The notes under the pieces are model-generated. The model did no database searches and was not told the DNA's origin. It saw nothing but the letters and a program-made list of their open reading frames with translations. From the NCBI GenBank assembly GCA_023480885.1, contig JAMCWX010000049.1:1-64000 (forward strand): a stretch of DNA of 64,000 bases, given 5' to 3'. This document shows positions 15,244-24,224 of the stretch, piece by piece. A program made the translations under genes and the position numbers. Each line of letters starts with the position of its first letter. Positions within the stretch are counted from its first letter, which is position 1. The DNA comes from Chloroflexota bacterium (GTDB lineage Bacteria > Chloroflexota > UBA6077 > FW602-bin22 > JACPRP01).

Positions 15244-18200
15244 GTGTCCAGCAACAACGGAGGAAAATCCAGCGTATCGACGAGTCCGATCTATCTCGGT
15301 CTGGACATCGGCGCTGTAAATATCAGGGCTGCTGTTCTGGACCACCTTTCCCGCATTGTTTACCTGGATTCCGAACGCATCTTCAAAGGTCCAGCCACAG
15401 CCGTGGCTGCGCTGGTGGAGCGACTTCAGCAGCACGTGTCGACGGAACGCCTTGCCGGCGCCGGCGTATGTGGCTCAGGCAGGCACATCTACGATGATCA
15501 ACCCGGGTGGCAGGTATTTACCTCCCCTTACGCAGCGATCGCTGGCGTCCTCTGGGATCAGTCGGAGCCAAAGACGATCATAGCCATTGGTGGCCAGAGT
15601 TCTCTGGTGATCGGCCTCGAACGTGGCATGGAGAAGCCCTGGCGTGTGGCGCGCTCGCCGTTATGCGCCGCAGGCACTGGCCGCTTCCTGGAGCAGCAAG
15701 CGTCGCGCCTGGGCATCCCAATCGAGGAGTTTGGACGCCGCGCGCTGGAATGGACGGAACCTCCTCCGCGCGTCGCCGCTCGCTGCAGCGTTTTCGCCAA
15801 GTCAGACCTTATCCACCTGCAACAGAAGGGTTGGCCGGTTGCAGCTATGCTGGCCGGCCTCTCGGACAGCGTGGCACGAATGATTCAGGCCCAATGGAGA
15901 GATCGATTTGAGCCGCCGATTTACTGCATCGGTGGGGTCGCGGCCAATGAGGGGGTCGTACGCGCGCTGTCCCAGGTTCTTGGCACTCAACAGATCGTCG
16001 TGCCGCCCGAGCACGGCAGCCGCGAGGCAATCGGCGCGGCCCTGCTGGCCAGGGATGCCTCGATCTGTCCTTCGTCGCTTTATCCCAGCAAGGACGGAGA
16101 ATCCGAGGTCTACTTCCTTTCTCGGGGACTGGAGCGAACAGTTACCTCGGATGGATGGCAACCCTGGAATCTGCAGACAAAGGTTGTAGACGCGTATCTT
16201 GGCGTGGACGTAGGTTCTACCAGCACCAAGGCCGCGATCATAAGCCCTTCTGGAGACGTAATCGCCAAGACGTACCTGATGACCGCAGGCCAGCCACTGG
16301 AAGCAGTCAAGAAAGTAATGGCGAACCTGGCGCCGATGGTGGAAGACAAGGTCAAAGTGAAGGCAGTTGGCGTAACAGGCTCTGGCCGATACCTCGTCGG
16401 CAATTTCATCGGCGCGGACTTGATAAAGAACGAGATCACGGCTCAGACCAGGGCCGCGCTCCACATAGACCCACAGGTCAACACCGTCTTCGAGCTTGGC
16501 GGCCAGGATTCCAAGTTCGTCTATCTCGAGAATGGCACGGTCCTGGATTATCAGATGAACAAGGCTTGCGCCGCCGGCACCGGGAGTTTCATCGACGAGT
16601 TAGCCGAGCAGCTCGGCATCTCGACGCGCACAGGAGAGTTCGCTCAGTTGGCCTTTAGCGCTGACGAGCAACTCGACCTGGGAGAGAAATGCACGGCCTT
16701 TATGAGTCAGGCCGTTACCTCGGCGCAGCACGCCGGCGTGTCCCGAGAGGTTATCGTTTCCAGCTTATCCACCTCGTTGGCGAAGAACTACCTCTCGAAA
16801 GTAGTGGGCACTCGAAAAGCAGGAGACCGCGTCTTCTTGACAGGCGCCGTCTTCTACAACGAGGCAGCCGTCGCGGCCTTCAAAGCTGAACTACCCAGCA
16901 AAACCTTCGTCGTGCCCGACCACAAAGAAGTGACTGGCGCTATCGGCGCCGCGCTCCTCGCGATGGAGGCCATGCCCGAGGAAGCGGAATCGGGCTTCAA
17001 GGGCTTCTCGCGGTTGGCCCAGGAGGGCTACAAGCTCAGCAACTTCAACTGCTACCAGTGCGAAAACAGTTGCGCCATCAGCGTGATGACGACCGACACG
17101 GGTGCCAGGCTCTTCTACGGGTCTCGGTGCGACCTCTACGACTCCGCCGGCGCAGGCGCGAAGAAGGGGAAAGCGCCAACACCGTTCACGACGAGAGAAG
17201 CCCTGCTATTCGAGGGCTACGAGCCGACAAAAGGTACGGGCGCGGTAGTGGGCGTCCCTCGGGCTCTGCTGACGCACGATCTGGCGCCGATGTTGACAGG
17301 ATTCCTTAACGCCCTCGGCTTGCGCGCGCGCTATTCATCGCCAACCAGCAAACGTCTCATCGAGAGATCGTTGGAGCACGCCTACACCGACAGCTGTTTC
17401 CCCATAAAACTGCTCCACGGCCACGTGGCGGAGCTCTTGGACGAAGGCGTCGACTACATCCTCATCCCCGACAGCATTCGCATGTCCGTAAAGGATGGAG
17501 ACGAAGACCAGCGCTATTCCTGCCCTCTAGTACAGGCTTCACCATACATTGTCAGGTCGGTTTACAATCTAGGCGACAGATTGTTGGATCCGGTCATCGA
17601 CTTCTCGCGTGGAGACGCCGAAGTTATCCGCAACTTCGCCAAAGTGGCGCAGCGAATGGGATTCGGCGAGAAAGAGGGCGTGAAGGCCATTAAAGAAGGA
17701 CTGGCCAGACAGCATGAGTTCGAGGCCAAACTGAGAGAAGCAGGGAAAGAGGTACTTAATGAGCTGGCTCACAAACCCGATGCGCTGGGAGTAGTCTTGC
17801 TCTCACGCGCTTACAATGCGCAGGACGCCGGCGCCAACCTCGGTATGGCCCAGGAATTGGACAGGCTAGGTGTAGTGCCTATTCCATTGGACTTCTTGCC
17901 TCTCGACGATGTCGATGTCAAGAGCATCACGGACCGGCCTTACTGGAATTACGAGCGCAAGATACTAGCGGCGTCTAAGCTGATCGCCGAGAATCCTCAG
18001 CTTTTCGGACTATTTCTGTCGAACTTTGGCTGTGGGCCTAACTCGTTCATTCAAAACGTGGTCGAGGATATTATGGGCAGCAAGCCCCTCGGCAACATCG
18101 AAATAGACGAGCACGCGGCCGAGGCAGGCTACATCACCCGCATAGAAGCGCTGATCGACACTATCAGAGGTTACCGACGCGCCGGCCTGCAACTGGGTGG

Positions 18201-19419
18201 CGATCCAGCCAAGTACGCGCGGAGAGTGCCATCGTCTGTGCGCTCCGGCGAGACCGTGCTCGTCGCACGCATGGCCGATCACGCCGAAGCGGTGGCCGCG
18301 GCCATGCGCTCTTTCGGCGTGAATGCCCACGTGCTGCCAGAGTCCGACGAGCGCAGCATGGCGCTGAGCCGTGACGTGACCAGCGGCAAGGAGTGCCTGC
18401 CTTTCAGGGATTCTCTGGGAGTGTTCCTGCGAATGGCCGAAGACGGCGCCATTCCTAGAAACGCCAGAGCGCTGATGGCAGGCTCATTCGGACCGTGCAG
18501 ACTCGGCAAGTACGCGCAGGAACAGCAAAAAATACTGTCGGAAAGAGGCGTGCAGATCGAGATCATGACCACAGTCTCGAACAACGCCTATTCAGACCTC
18601 GGCCTGGGCACGAAGTTCGAGCTACTGGCGTGGCAAGGGATAGTTGCCACCGACCTGCTGCAGAGGATGCTCTGGAAGACCCGCCCCTACGAGCGAGCCC
18701 GCGGTCTGGCCAATCAGGTGTATGACGAGTATCTTCGACAACTAATTAAGGCCATCGAAGCGCGACAGCCCGTCGACACGCTCATGAGGCAAGCCCAGAG
18801 GGCATTTGTCGAGGTGCGCAACCATTCGCTTCCACGGCGACCGCTGGTAGGCATCAACGGCGAGATATACCTGCGCGCGAACCGTTTCTGCAACAAGGAC
18901 CTGGTAACACTATGCGAGGCCCACGGTCTGGAAGTCGAAGTTGCCCCTATGGCCGAATGGATTAAGTACACTACCATCAGGAACGTGGAAGACGCCTGGA
19001 CAAACCGCGAGATGGGCAGACTGATGAAAGGTCTGTTGCGGAAGCTTGCCACCGATTTCTACGAAAGGCGCATGACTTCGTGGGTGACGGAACTGGTTCA
19101 CGAGTCTGAGCCCAGCACGCGCGAGTTGCTGGAAACATCATCGAGCTATCTGCCCAGTTGCAACGGCTCCGAGGCAGTGCTATCGCTTGGCAGCGGAATT
19201 AGGCAGATGCGCGATCCACATTTCGCGGGGGTGATCTCGGTTATGCCTCACGGATGTATGCCTGGAGGAATAGTCGCCGCGCTCACAGAGCAAATATCGA
19301 AGGAATACGGCAACAAGCCCTGGATTAGCCTGACATACGACGGATTCCCCGACAAAGTGAATCCCGAACGCATCGCCGACCTCGCCGAGCAACTCCGCCA
19401 CAAATCGTCGCAGGTTTGA
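15244..19419 (+). CDS. Double-domain 2-hydroxyacyl-CoA dehydratase activase-related protein
   Basis: 1391 residues from a GTG. Two ASKHA (BadF/BcrAD-type) ATPase domains lie in tandem: GLDIGAVNIRAAVLD with CAAGTG at C141, and GVDVGSTSTKAAIIS (about 320) with CAAGTG at C442. In true activases that Cys binds the dimer-bridging 4Fe-4S cluster. A cysteine-containing linker (YQCENSC, about 604) leads to a DUF2229 domain (from about 668) and a C-terminal HgdB-like part (SGKECLPFRD, GPCRLGKYAQEQ near 1083). The fused architecture and length match the large activase-related family, which probably performs ATP-driven low-potential electron transfer. No dehydratase subunits or acyl-CoA genes adjoin it, so the substrate is unknown. 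Confidence 0.9.
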   Translation: MSSNNGGKSSVSTSPIYLGLDIGAVNIRAAVLDHLSRIVYLDSERIFKGPATAVAALVERLQQHVSTERLAGAGVCGSGRHIYDDQPGWQVFTSPYAAIAGVLWDQSEPKTIIAIGGQSSLVIGLERGMEKPWRVARSPLCAAGTGRFLEQQASRLGIPIEEFGRRALEWTEPPPRVAARCSVFAKSDLIHLQQKGWPVAAMLAGLSDSVARMIQAQWRDRFEPPIYCIGGVAANEGVVRALSQVLGTQQIVVPPEHGSREAIGAALLARDASICPSSLYPSKDGESEVYFLSRGLERTVTSDGWQPWNLQTKVVDAYLGVDVGSTSTKAAIISPSGDVIAKTYLMTAGQPLEAVKKVMANLAPMVEDKVKVKAVGVTGSGRYLVGNFIGADLIKNEITAQTRAALHIDPQVNTVFELGGQDSKFVYLENGTVLDYQMNKACAAGTGSFIDELAEQLGISTRTGEFAQLAFSADEQLDLGEKCTAFMSQAVTSAQHAGVSREVIVSSLSTSLAKNYLSKVVGTRKAGDRVFLTGAVFYNEAAVAAFKAELPSKTFVVPDHKEVTGAIGAALLAMEAMPEEAESGFKGFSRLAQEGYKLSNFNCYQCENSCAISVMTTDTGARLFYGSRCDLYDSAGAGAKKGKAPTPFTTREALLFEGYEPTKGTGAVVGVPRALLTHDLAPMLTGFLNALGLRARYSSPTSKRLIERSLEHAYTDSCFPIKLLHGHVAELLDEGVDYILIPDSIRMSVKDGDEDQRYSCPLVQASPYIVRSVYNLGDRLLDPVIDFSRGDAEVIRNFAKVAQRMGFGEKEGVKAIKEGLARQHEFEAKLREAGKEVLNELAHKPDALGVVLLSRAYNAQDAGANLGMAQELDRLGVVPIPLDFLPLDDVDVKSITDRPYWNYERKILAASKLIAENPQLFGLFLSNFGCGPNSFIQNVVEDIMGSKPLGNIEIDEHAAEAGYITRIEALIDTIRGYRRAGLQLGGDPAKYARRVPSSVRSGETVLVARMADHAEAVAAAMRSFGVNAHVLPESDERSMALSRDVTSGKECLPFRDSLGVFLRMAEDGAIPRNARALMAGSFGPCRLGKYAQEQQKILSERGVQIEIMTTVSNNAYSDLGLGTKFELLAWQGIVATDLLQRMLWKTRPYERARGLANQVYDEYLRQLIKAIEARQPVDTLMRQAQRAFVEVRNHSLPRRPLVGINGEIYLRANRFCNKDLVTLCEAHGLEVEVAPMAEWIKYTTIRNVEDAWTNREMGRLMKGLLRKLATDFYERRMTSWVTELVHESEPSTRELLETSSSYLPSCNGSEAVLSLGSGIRQMRDPHFAGVISVMPHGCMPGGIVAALTEQISKEYGNKPWISLTYDGFPDKVNPERIADLAEQLRHKSSQV

Positions 19420-19427
19420 ACTCCGGC

Positions 19428-19682
19428 TTACCTAACGTTGAACGCTTGGCGACGGCCCTGAGGACCGAGCGTCTTCAGCCGCCGTTCCTGCCGCAGCGCA
19501 TCGCCTTGTGTCCCACATTGGATAGAACCTAACAAGCGTACGGGACGTCGCCCTCTGGTGTACCGGGCGCCAACGCCATCATTGTGTTCACGCACTCGCC
19601 GGTCAACATCCCTTGTGGCGCCGATATAGGTAGTGCCATCAGCACACTCGAGAAGATAAACAAACCAGCCCCGGTTTTCCAT
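19428..19682 (-). CDS. Stand-alone GIY-YIG nuclease (UPF0213-like)
   Basis: 84 residues from the ATG at 19682. Motifs: FVYLLECADGTTYIG (variant GIY...YIG), catalytic Arg in VDRRVREHN, catalytic Glu in ALRQERRLK. The track's extra 13 N-terminal residues (PNRKERKDR) are the translation of the dispersed CGCAAAG repeat and probably not protein. Small GIY-YIG proteins are single-domain endonucleases of mostly unknown role. It converges on the activase gene with only 8 bp between stops. Its link to the repeat may mean the pair is a mobile unit. Confidence 0.8.
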   Translation of the reverse strand: MENRGWFVYLLECADGTTYIGATRDVDRRVREHNDGVGARYTRGRRPVRLLGSIQCGTQGDALRQERRLKTLGPQGRRQAFNVR

Positions 19683-19696
19683 ATCCCCTCTGCGAT

Positions 19697-19715
19697 CTTT
19701 GCGCTCTTTGCGGTT
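19697..19715 (-). repeat. Copy of the CGCAAAG repeat arm
   Basis: On the reverse strand this is identical over 19 bases to the start of the left arm at 1253-1271. It lies 14 bp upstream of the GIY-YIG start. A partly matching third unit (TCGCAGAG) follows. Confidence 0.8.
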
Positions 19716-19748
19716 TGGCATATTTTTCGTACTAGCACGGATCTCAGG

Positions 19749-20615
19749 CTAGCGGCGAAGCAAGCCCGTAGGCCGCCAGAAAAGAAAGGCGATGAGCATA
19801 GCGAACAGCAGCAGATTGGACCAGGCGAAGGGGATCAGTAAGCCGCTCAGACCGAGGACTATCCCGATGAACAGGCCTGCCAGCAGAGAGCCGAGCACGC
19901 TGCCAACGCCGCCGAAGATGACCACGAGAAAAGCGTAGATTAGCCAGGAGAACTGGGTCGCAGGATCGAAGGTGTAGATCAGGGCCATCGCGACGCCTGC
20001 CACGCCAGCCGACGCGAGCGCGAGGCCGTAGGTGATGCTCGTGACGCGCTCCAGATCGATGCCGCACAGGGCCGCTCCGACGCGGTTCTGCCAAACTGCT
20101 CGCACCGCTTTACCCGTAAACGTGCGCTCGAGGTAAAAGTAGAGAGCAGCTATGGTTGCCAGGGCCAGCCCAAAGCCAAGAATGTGGGCGATGGGCATGC
20201 TGATGCCTGCTATAGACAGCGCTTTGCCCGTGTAAACAGTGTTGATCACTCTGGGGTCAGGCGACCACACATAGGCTATACCGTTTTCAATAGCGGCGGC
20301 CAGCCCGAAGGTGAGCATCATCGAGGCTAACTCCAGATCGTGCGTCCGCTCGCCCGTGGGTTTAATGAGCGTCCTATGAAACGCCACACCTAGCGAAAAC
20401 ATCAAGGGGACTATGAGCACTAAGGCGAGAAGAGGATCGACGTGGAACATCTGAAGCAGCCAGTAGGCGACGTAGGCGGCGATGACGGCGAAGGCTGCGT
20501 GGGCCACGTTGATCGCGCGGGTGACGCCCCATGTAAGGCTGAAACCCACGCCCAGAAGCGCGAAGATGCCACCGGTCAAGATGCCGCTGACGAGGGACTG
20601 GGTCACCTGATACAC
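19749..20615 (-). CDS. livH: Branched-chain-type ABC transporter permease (LivH)
   Basis: 288 residues with about eight membrane helices. GLSLTWGVTRAINVAHA-type N-terminus (GFSLTWGVTRAINVAHAAFA) and the EAA-like cytoplasmic segment GKAVRAVWQNRVGAALCGID are diagnostic of LivH. The start is GTG at 20615, with AAGGAGAC 11 bp upstream. It is the last gene of the importer operon, 81 bp after livK with a strong hairpin between. It would form the translocation channel with LivM. Confidence 0.93.
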   Translation of the reverse strand: MYQVTQSLVSGILTGGIFALLGVGFSLTWGVTRAINVAHAAFAVIAAYVAYWLLQMFHVDPLLALVLIVPLMFSLGVAFHRTLIKPTGERTHDLELASMMLTFGLAAAIENGIAYVWSPDPRVINTVYTGKALSIAGISMPIAHILGFGLALATIAALYFYLERTFTGKAVRAVWQNRVGAALCGIDLERVTSITYGLALASAGVAGVAMALIYTFDPATQFSWLIYAFLVVIFGGVGSVLGSLLAGLFIGIVLGLSGLLIPFAWSNLLLFAMLIAFLFWRPTGLLRR

Positions 20616-20650
20616 TTTCTAGCTGTCTCCTTCCTGTGCCGGCGCTGAGT

Positions 20651-20689
20651 CAGGGGTCTGCCGGGACACACATCCCCGGCAGACCCCTG
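20651..20689 (-). other. Intercistronic stem-loop between livK and livH
   Basis: CAGGGGTCTGCCGGG pairs with CCCGGCAGACCCCTG (15 bp) around a 9-base loop. There is no T-tract after it on the transcribed strand. Placed just behind a binding-protein gene, it fits an mRNA-stabilising or partial attenuating hairpin that keeps the binding protein in excess. Confidence 0.7.
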
Positions 20690-20696
20690 GACAAAA

Positions 20697-21965
20697 TCAT
20701 TTCTTCCAGGCGGGCTTGGGGTAAACGGGATTTGTGGTCTTCACCGCCCCTGGCCAGATAAGCTCCGGGCGTCCGTTGATGACCTGGGTCGCGTAGGAAT
20801 ACGGTGCGGGCAGGCCACGCTCGTCGAACTTGAACTTGCCGCCGATGGTATCTATTTCGTGGGTCCGCAGGTAGTTCGCGATGACGTCCTGGTCGAGGGA
20901 GCGCGCGCCCTCCACGCCCTTCTGCAGCGTCTCCATCCACGCGTAGCCAAAGAGGAAATACTGGGGAGCGCTGGGAAGGTTGAACTTCTCCTTAGCCACT
21001 TTGTTCAGATCTGCCACGCCGGGGAACGGTAGCTTGTCGTGCATCGCCGTCCCGGAGAACACGTAGTTGCCGTCGTCTCCCAGCTCTGTAGTCCAACCCG
21101 GCACCAGAGTGCCAATGCCCTGAATGACAATCTTAGGGTTATAGTCGAGGGTCTTTAGCGCTCGGATAGTCTGGACGCCGTCGGCAAAGGAGCCATTTGC
21201 CAGGAACAGCTCGGCGCCGCTGGCCTTCGCCTTCGCGACCAGCGGCGCGGCATCGGCAAGGGGCAGATCGTACATCTCGTCGACCACCAGCTCAATGCCA
21301 AGCCGCTTCAGGCCGTCATACATACTATCCTTCACTGCCAGGCCGATGGGGTTGTTCATCGTGATGGCCGCTGCCTTTTTCGGGCGCTGGTCGGCAGGAA
21401 CCGTTGCCAGCCACTGCCAGATGCCCTCGTACCACCACTGGCCCATCAATGGCGGTCCACCGAAGGAGTATTTGTAGCCTTGCTTGAACGAGGCCATGTG
21501 GCCGCCCATAGATACGTAAACCTTCTTGAAACGCTCCGCCAAGGGCATCTGCGCGGCGGCCGAAGTGCCGGGGTAGCCGCCGGCTACCAGGTCGACCTTG
21601 TCGACGGTGATGGCGCGCTCGAGCAAATTGACCGCCTTCTCGGCCGAGCTTCCGTCGTCGTAAATGGTCAGCTCGACCTTGCGTCCAAGCAGTCCACCTT
21701 TGCTATTGAGTTCCTCGGCCCAGTAGCGATAGCCCTTCTCGACCCACTTGCCAGTCTCGGCGAAGGCGCCGGTAAGCGGCAGAGTGGCCCCGATTTTGAG
21801 CGGCTCGCCGCTGGCCGCTGGCGACGCCGCCGTCTTCGGGGCGGCTGGCTGGGTTGCCGATGTCGGCGTGCTCGGCGGCGGCGCTGCGCACGCCGTGAGC
21901 GCCAGGGCCACCAGGATGCCCAGGGTGAGACACCGCGCGAAAAGGTGTGCCAGAATGCGATTCAT
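20697..21965 (-). CDS. livK: ABC transporter substrate-binding lipoprotein (LivK-like)
   Basis: 422 residues. A lipoprotein signal peptide ends in LTAC, with Cys26 as the lipidation site. A low-complexity Ala/Pro/Ser/Thr linker follows, then a type I periplasmic-binding fold (KIGATLPLTGAFAETGKWVEKG). The start is well supported (AAGGAGGAGAAGAGC-ATG). The family binds branched-chain amino acids, but also amides, aromatics and urea. The presence of BKACE and cyclase genes in the operon makes a carboxylic or amino acid other than Leu/Ile/Val quite possible. Confidence 0.92.
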   Translation of the reverse strand: MNRILAHLFARCLTLGILVALALTACAAPPPSTPTSATQPAAPKTAASPAASGEPLKIGATLPLTGAFAETGKWVEKGYRYWAEELNSKGGLLGRKVELTIYDDGSSAEKAVNLLERAITVDKVDLVAGGYPGTSAAAQMPLAERFKKVYVSMGGHMASFKQGYKYSFGGPPLMGQWWYEGIWQWLATVPADQRPKKAAAITMNNPIGLAVKDSMYDGLKRLGIELVVDEMYDLPLADAAPLVAKAKASGAELFLANGSFADGVQTIRALKTLDYNPKIVIQGIGTLVPGWTTELGDDGNYVFSGTAMHDKLPFPGVADLNKVAKEKFNLPSAPQYFLFGYAWMETLQKGVEGARSLDQDVIANYLRTHEIDTIGGKFKFDERGLPAPYSYATQVINGRPELIWPGAVKTTNPVYPKPAWKK

Positions 21966-22005
21966 GCTCTTCTCCTCCTTTTTGCAGGATACTTATTGCC
22001 TCGAT

Positions 22006-22683
22006 TCAGCCATACTTGCGCACGTACTCGGAAAGATCGTGCCCTACCTGAGCGTGATGCCGGCGCAAGACCTCGGACGCGAGCTTTCCATCGCGAGCGC
22101 GGCACGCCCCCAGGATTTGCCTGTGCTCCGCATTGGCGTCCGGCATACGCCCTAACAGCGTGACGAAGGTGTGCAGATAGTGCTGGGTGGAATTGCGCAG
22201 CGTGACAATCAGGTCACACAGGCGTTTGCGTCCCGAAGCTTCGTAGATGATGGAGTGGAAGCGGCGATTCGCGTCAATCAGAGCTACGACGTCGATCTCT
22301 GCCTGCTCCATCACGTCGACGCATCGGGAAAGCTCCTCCAACTGCGATGAGTCCAGCCCTGGCACTCCTAACTCCGCCGCCATCGCTTCCAGGGTGGCTC
22401 TGATCTCGTACACCTCGAGAATCTCGTCCGCCGTGAGCGCTGTGACCACCGCGCCACGATGTGGGTAGACTGTCACCAGCCCCTCGGCCTGCAGCGCGCG
22501 CAGGGCCTCCCGCACGGGCATGGTGCTCGTCTCAAAACGGGCAGCCAGGTCTTCCTGTCGCAGCCACTGGCCGGGACGCACGCGACCACTGATGATCTCG
22601 TGGCGCAACCACTCGACCATCGCGTCGGTAATTCGCCGATATAGTTGTGTTGCGCCTTGCGCATAGGGAGCCGGGAATCCCAT
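22006..22683 (-). CDS. GntR-family regulator, FCD/FadR subgroup
   Basis: 225 residues from ATG 22683. AGGAGGT lies 12 bp upstream, and a TTG at 22716 is the alternative. The winged helix-turn-helix has the GntR signature (IISGRVRPGQWLRQEDLAARF, then MPVREALRALQAEGLV). The FCD ligand domain follows, with likely metal/ligand residues in IDANRRFHSIIYEASG and EHRQIL. It is encoded inside the operon, between livF and livK. It probably binds the palindrome embedded in the operon promoter at 27025-27040 and responds to the imported compound; this is inference. Confidence 0.9.
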   Translation of the reverse strand: MGFPAPYAQGATQLYRRITDAMVEWLRHEIISGRVRPGQWLRQEDLAARFETSTMPVREALRALQAEGLVTVYPHRGAVVTALTADEILEVYEIRATLEAMAAELGVPGLDSSQLEELSRCVDVMEQAEIDVVALIDANRRFHSIIYEASGRKRLCDLIVTLRNSTQHYLHTFVTLLGRMPDANAEHRQILGACRARDGKLASEVLRRHHAQVGHDLSEYVRKYG

Positions 22684-22750
22684 CGCTTGCTGCTGACCTC
22701 CTCTAGCCCTCAACACTGATCACTGCCGCCATTTTCTTCGCCTCCTGTGC

Positions 22751-23458
22751 TCAGATTCCGAGGTAAGCTTGCCGTAACGACTCGTCGCCCAAGAATTCCT
22801 CTGCCGTTCCGTGGCGAACCATTCGCCCATTTTGCAACACATAGGCGCTGTGCGCCAGTTGCAGCGCCTGGACGACATCCTGCGAGACGAGCAACACGCC
22901 GAGGCTGCGCTCTTTGTTGAGCTGCCTGACGGTGTGCAGGATCTCAGTAGCCAGCGCGGGCGAAAGGCCCAGTGTGGGCTCGTCGAGCATCAACAACCGC
23001 GGCCCGGCCATAAGGCCGCGTCCAATGGCGACCATCTGCTGTTCGCCGCCGCTGAGCGTGCCGACCAGTTGCCCTAACCGAGCGCCAAGTTTCGGGAACA
23101 AGTGAATGACGTACTCCAGGCTGGCCGCCAGGTGCCGCCGCGCCGCCGGCAAATAGGCGCCAAGCTCCAGGTTCTCACGCACTGTCATCGACGGAAAGAG
23201 CTGGCGACCTTCTGGGACATGCACCAGCCCCAAATCGCAGATGCGATGCGGCTGCAGGCTGTCCAATCTCTGTCCGTCAAAGGCGATGGTGCCCGAGGCT
23301 GGCCGCAGCAAGCCTGAGATAATACGAAGCAGCGTGGTTTTGCCTGCGCCGTTGGAGCCAAGCAGGGCGACGAATTCCCCCTGCTGAACTGCCAGTGAGA
23401 CATCCACTATGGCCGGTTGCGCGTCGTATCTGAAGCTCAGGTCCCGCACTTCAAGCAT
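22751..23458 (-). CDS. livF: Branched-chain-type ABC transporter ATPase LivF
   Basis: 235 residues, the LivF size. Walker A GSNGAGKTT, Q-loop region VPEGRQLF, ABC signature LSGGEQQMVAIGRGL and Walker B LLMLDEPTLGLSP are all intact. The VPEGRQLFPSMTV stretch distinguishes LivF from LivG. Its start overlaps the livG stop by 8 bp. It energises uptake together with LivG. Confidence 0.96.
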   Translation of the reverse strand: MLEVRDLSFRYDAQPAIVDVSLAVQQGEFVALLGSNGAGKTTLLRIISGLLRPASGTIAFDGQRLDSLQPHRICDLGLVHVPEGRQLFPSMTVRENLELGAYLPAARRHLAASLEYVIHLFPKLGARLGQLVGTLSGGEQQMVAIGRGLMAGPRLLMLDEPTLGLSPALATEILHTVRQLNKERSLGVLLVSQDVVQALQLAHSAYVLQNGRMVRHGTAEEFLGDESLRQAYLGI

Positions 23459-24188
23459 AGGCAGGCCCCAGATATGCTGCCAGCACCGCGGCGTCCCTTG
23501 CGATATCCTGCGGCAGCCCTTCGGCTATCTTCTTTCCCTCACCAAGCACCATGATGCGCTGGCAGGTTTGCATCGCGGCTTTCATCACGTGCTCGATCAT
23601 GAACACGGTTATGTCGAGCTCATCCCTGATGCGGAAGATAAGCTCGATTGCACCGTCGATCTCTACAGGGTTAAGCCCCGCGAAAACTTCGTCCAGTAAC
23701 AAGAGCTTCGGCCCGGTCGCCAGGGCGCGGGCGATCTCAAGCCGCTTCTTGAATGCCAGGGGCAGATCCCTGACAGGCTGGTCATGGTGGTCGACCAGCC
23801 CGACGAAGCGCAGCGTGTCCCGCGCTCTGTGCTCCGCCTCCACAACGCTGGCCAGCCGCTGGCCGTAGAGGGCGCTTGCCGTGACGTTCTGCAGCGTCGT
23901 CAGTTCGGCGAAGGGGCGGACTATCTGGAACGTGCGACCGACGCCCAGATGGGCTATCTGGTGTGGCCGAAAGCGGGCAAGATCGTGGCCCAGGAAGGTG
24001 ATGCGGCCGTGCGTCGGCCGCATCAGGCCTGAGATAAGATTGAAAAGGCTGCTCTTTCCAGAGCCATTGGGCCCAATCAGTCCGACAATTTCCCCTTCGT
24101 CGACGTGGAAATCGACGCCCTTGAGGGCGGCGAGACCGCCGAAATAAAGGGTCACACCTTCGCCCTGGAGCACATTCCTGGAACTCAT
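23451..24188 (-). CDS. livG: Branched-chain-type ABC transporter ATPase LivG
   Basis: 245 residues. Walker A GPNGSGKSS is present, and the LivG-typical VGRTFQIVRPF segment marks the Q-loop. The signature region is degenerate: instead of LSGGQ the chain reads PLAFKKRLEIARALATGP, a variant seen in some LivG proteins. Walker B is LLLLDEVFAGLNP, with Glu supplied by DEV. It lies between the cyclase and livF genes and overlaps the latter. Confidence 0.95.
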   Translation of the reverse strand: MSSRNVLQGEGVTLYFGGLAALKGVDFHVDEGEIVGLIGPNGSGKSSLFNLISGLMRPTHGRITFLGHDLARFRPHQIAHLGVGRTFQIVRPFAELTTLQNVTASALYGQRLASVVEAEHRARDTLRFVGLVDHHDQPVRDLPLAFKKRLEIARALATGPKLLLLDEVFAGLNPVEIDGAIELIFRIRDELDITVFMIEHVMKAAMQTCQRIMVLGEGKKIAEGLPQDIARDAAVLAAYLGPAYA

Positions 24189-24224
24189 CTAGAGACCTTT
24201 GTCATCCTTTCGGCATTGCCTGCG

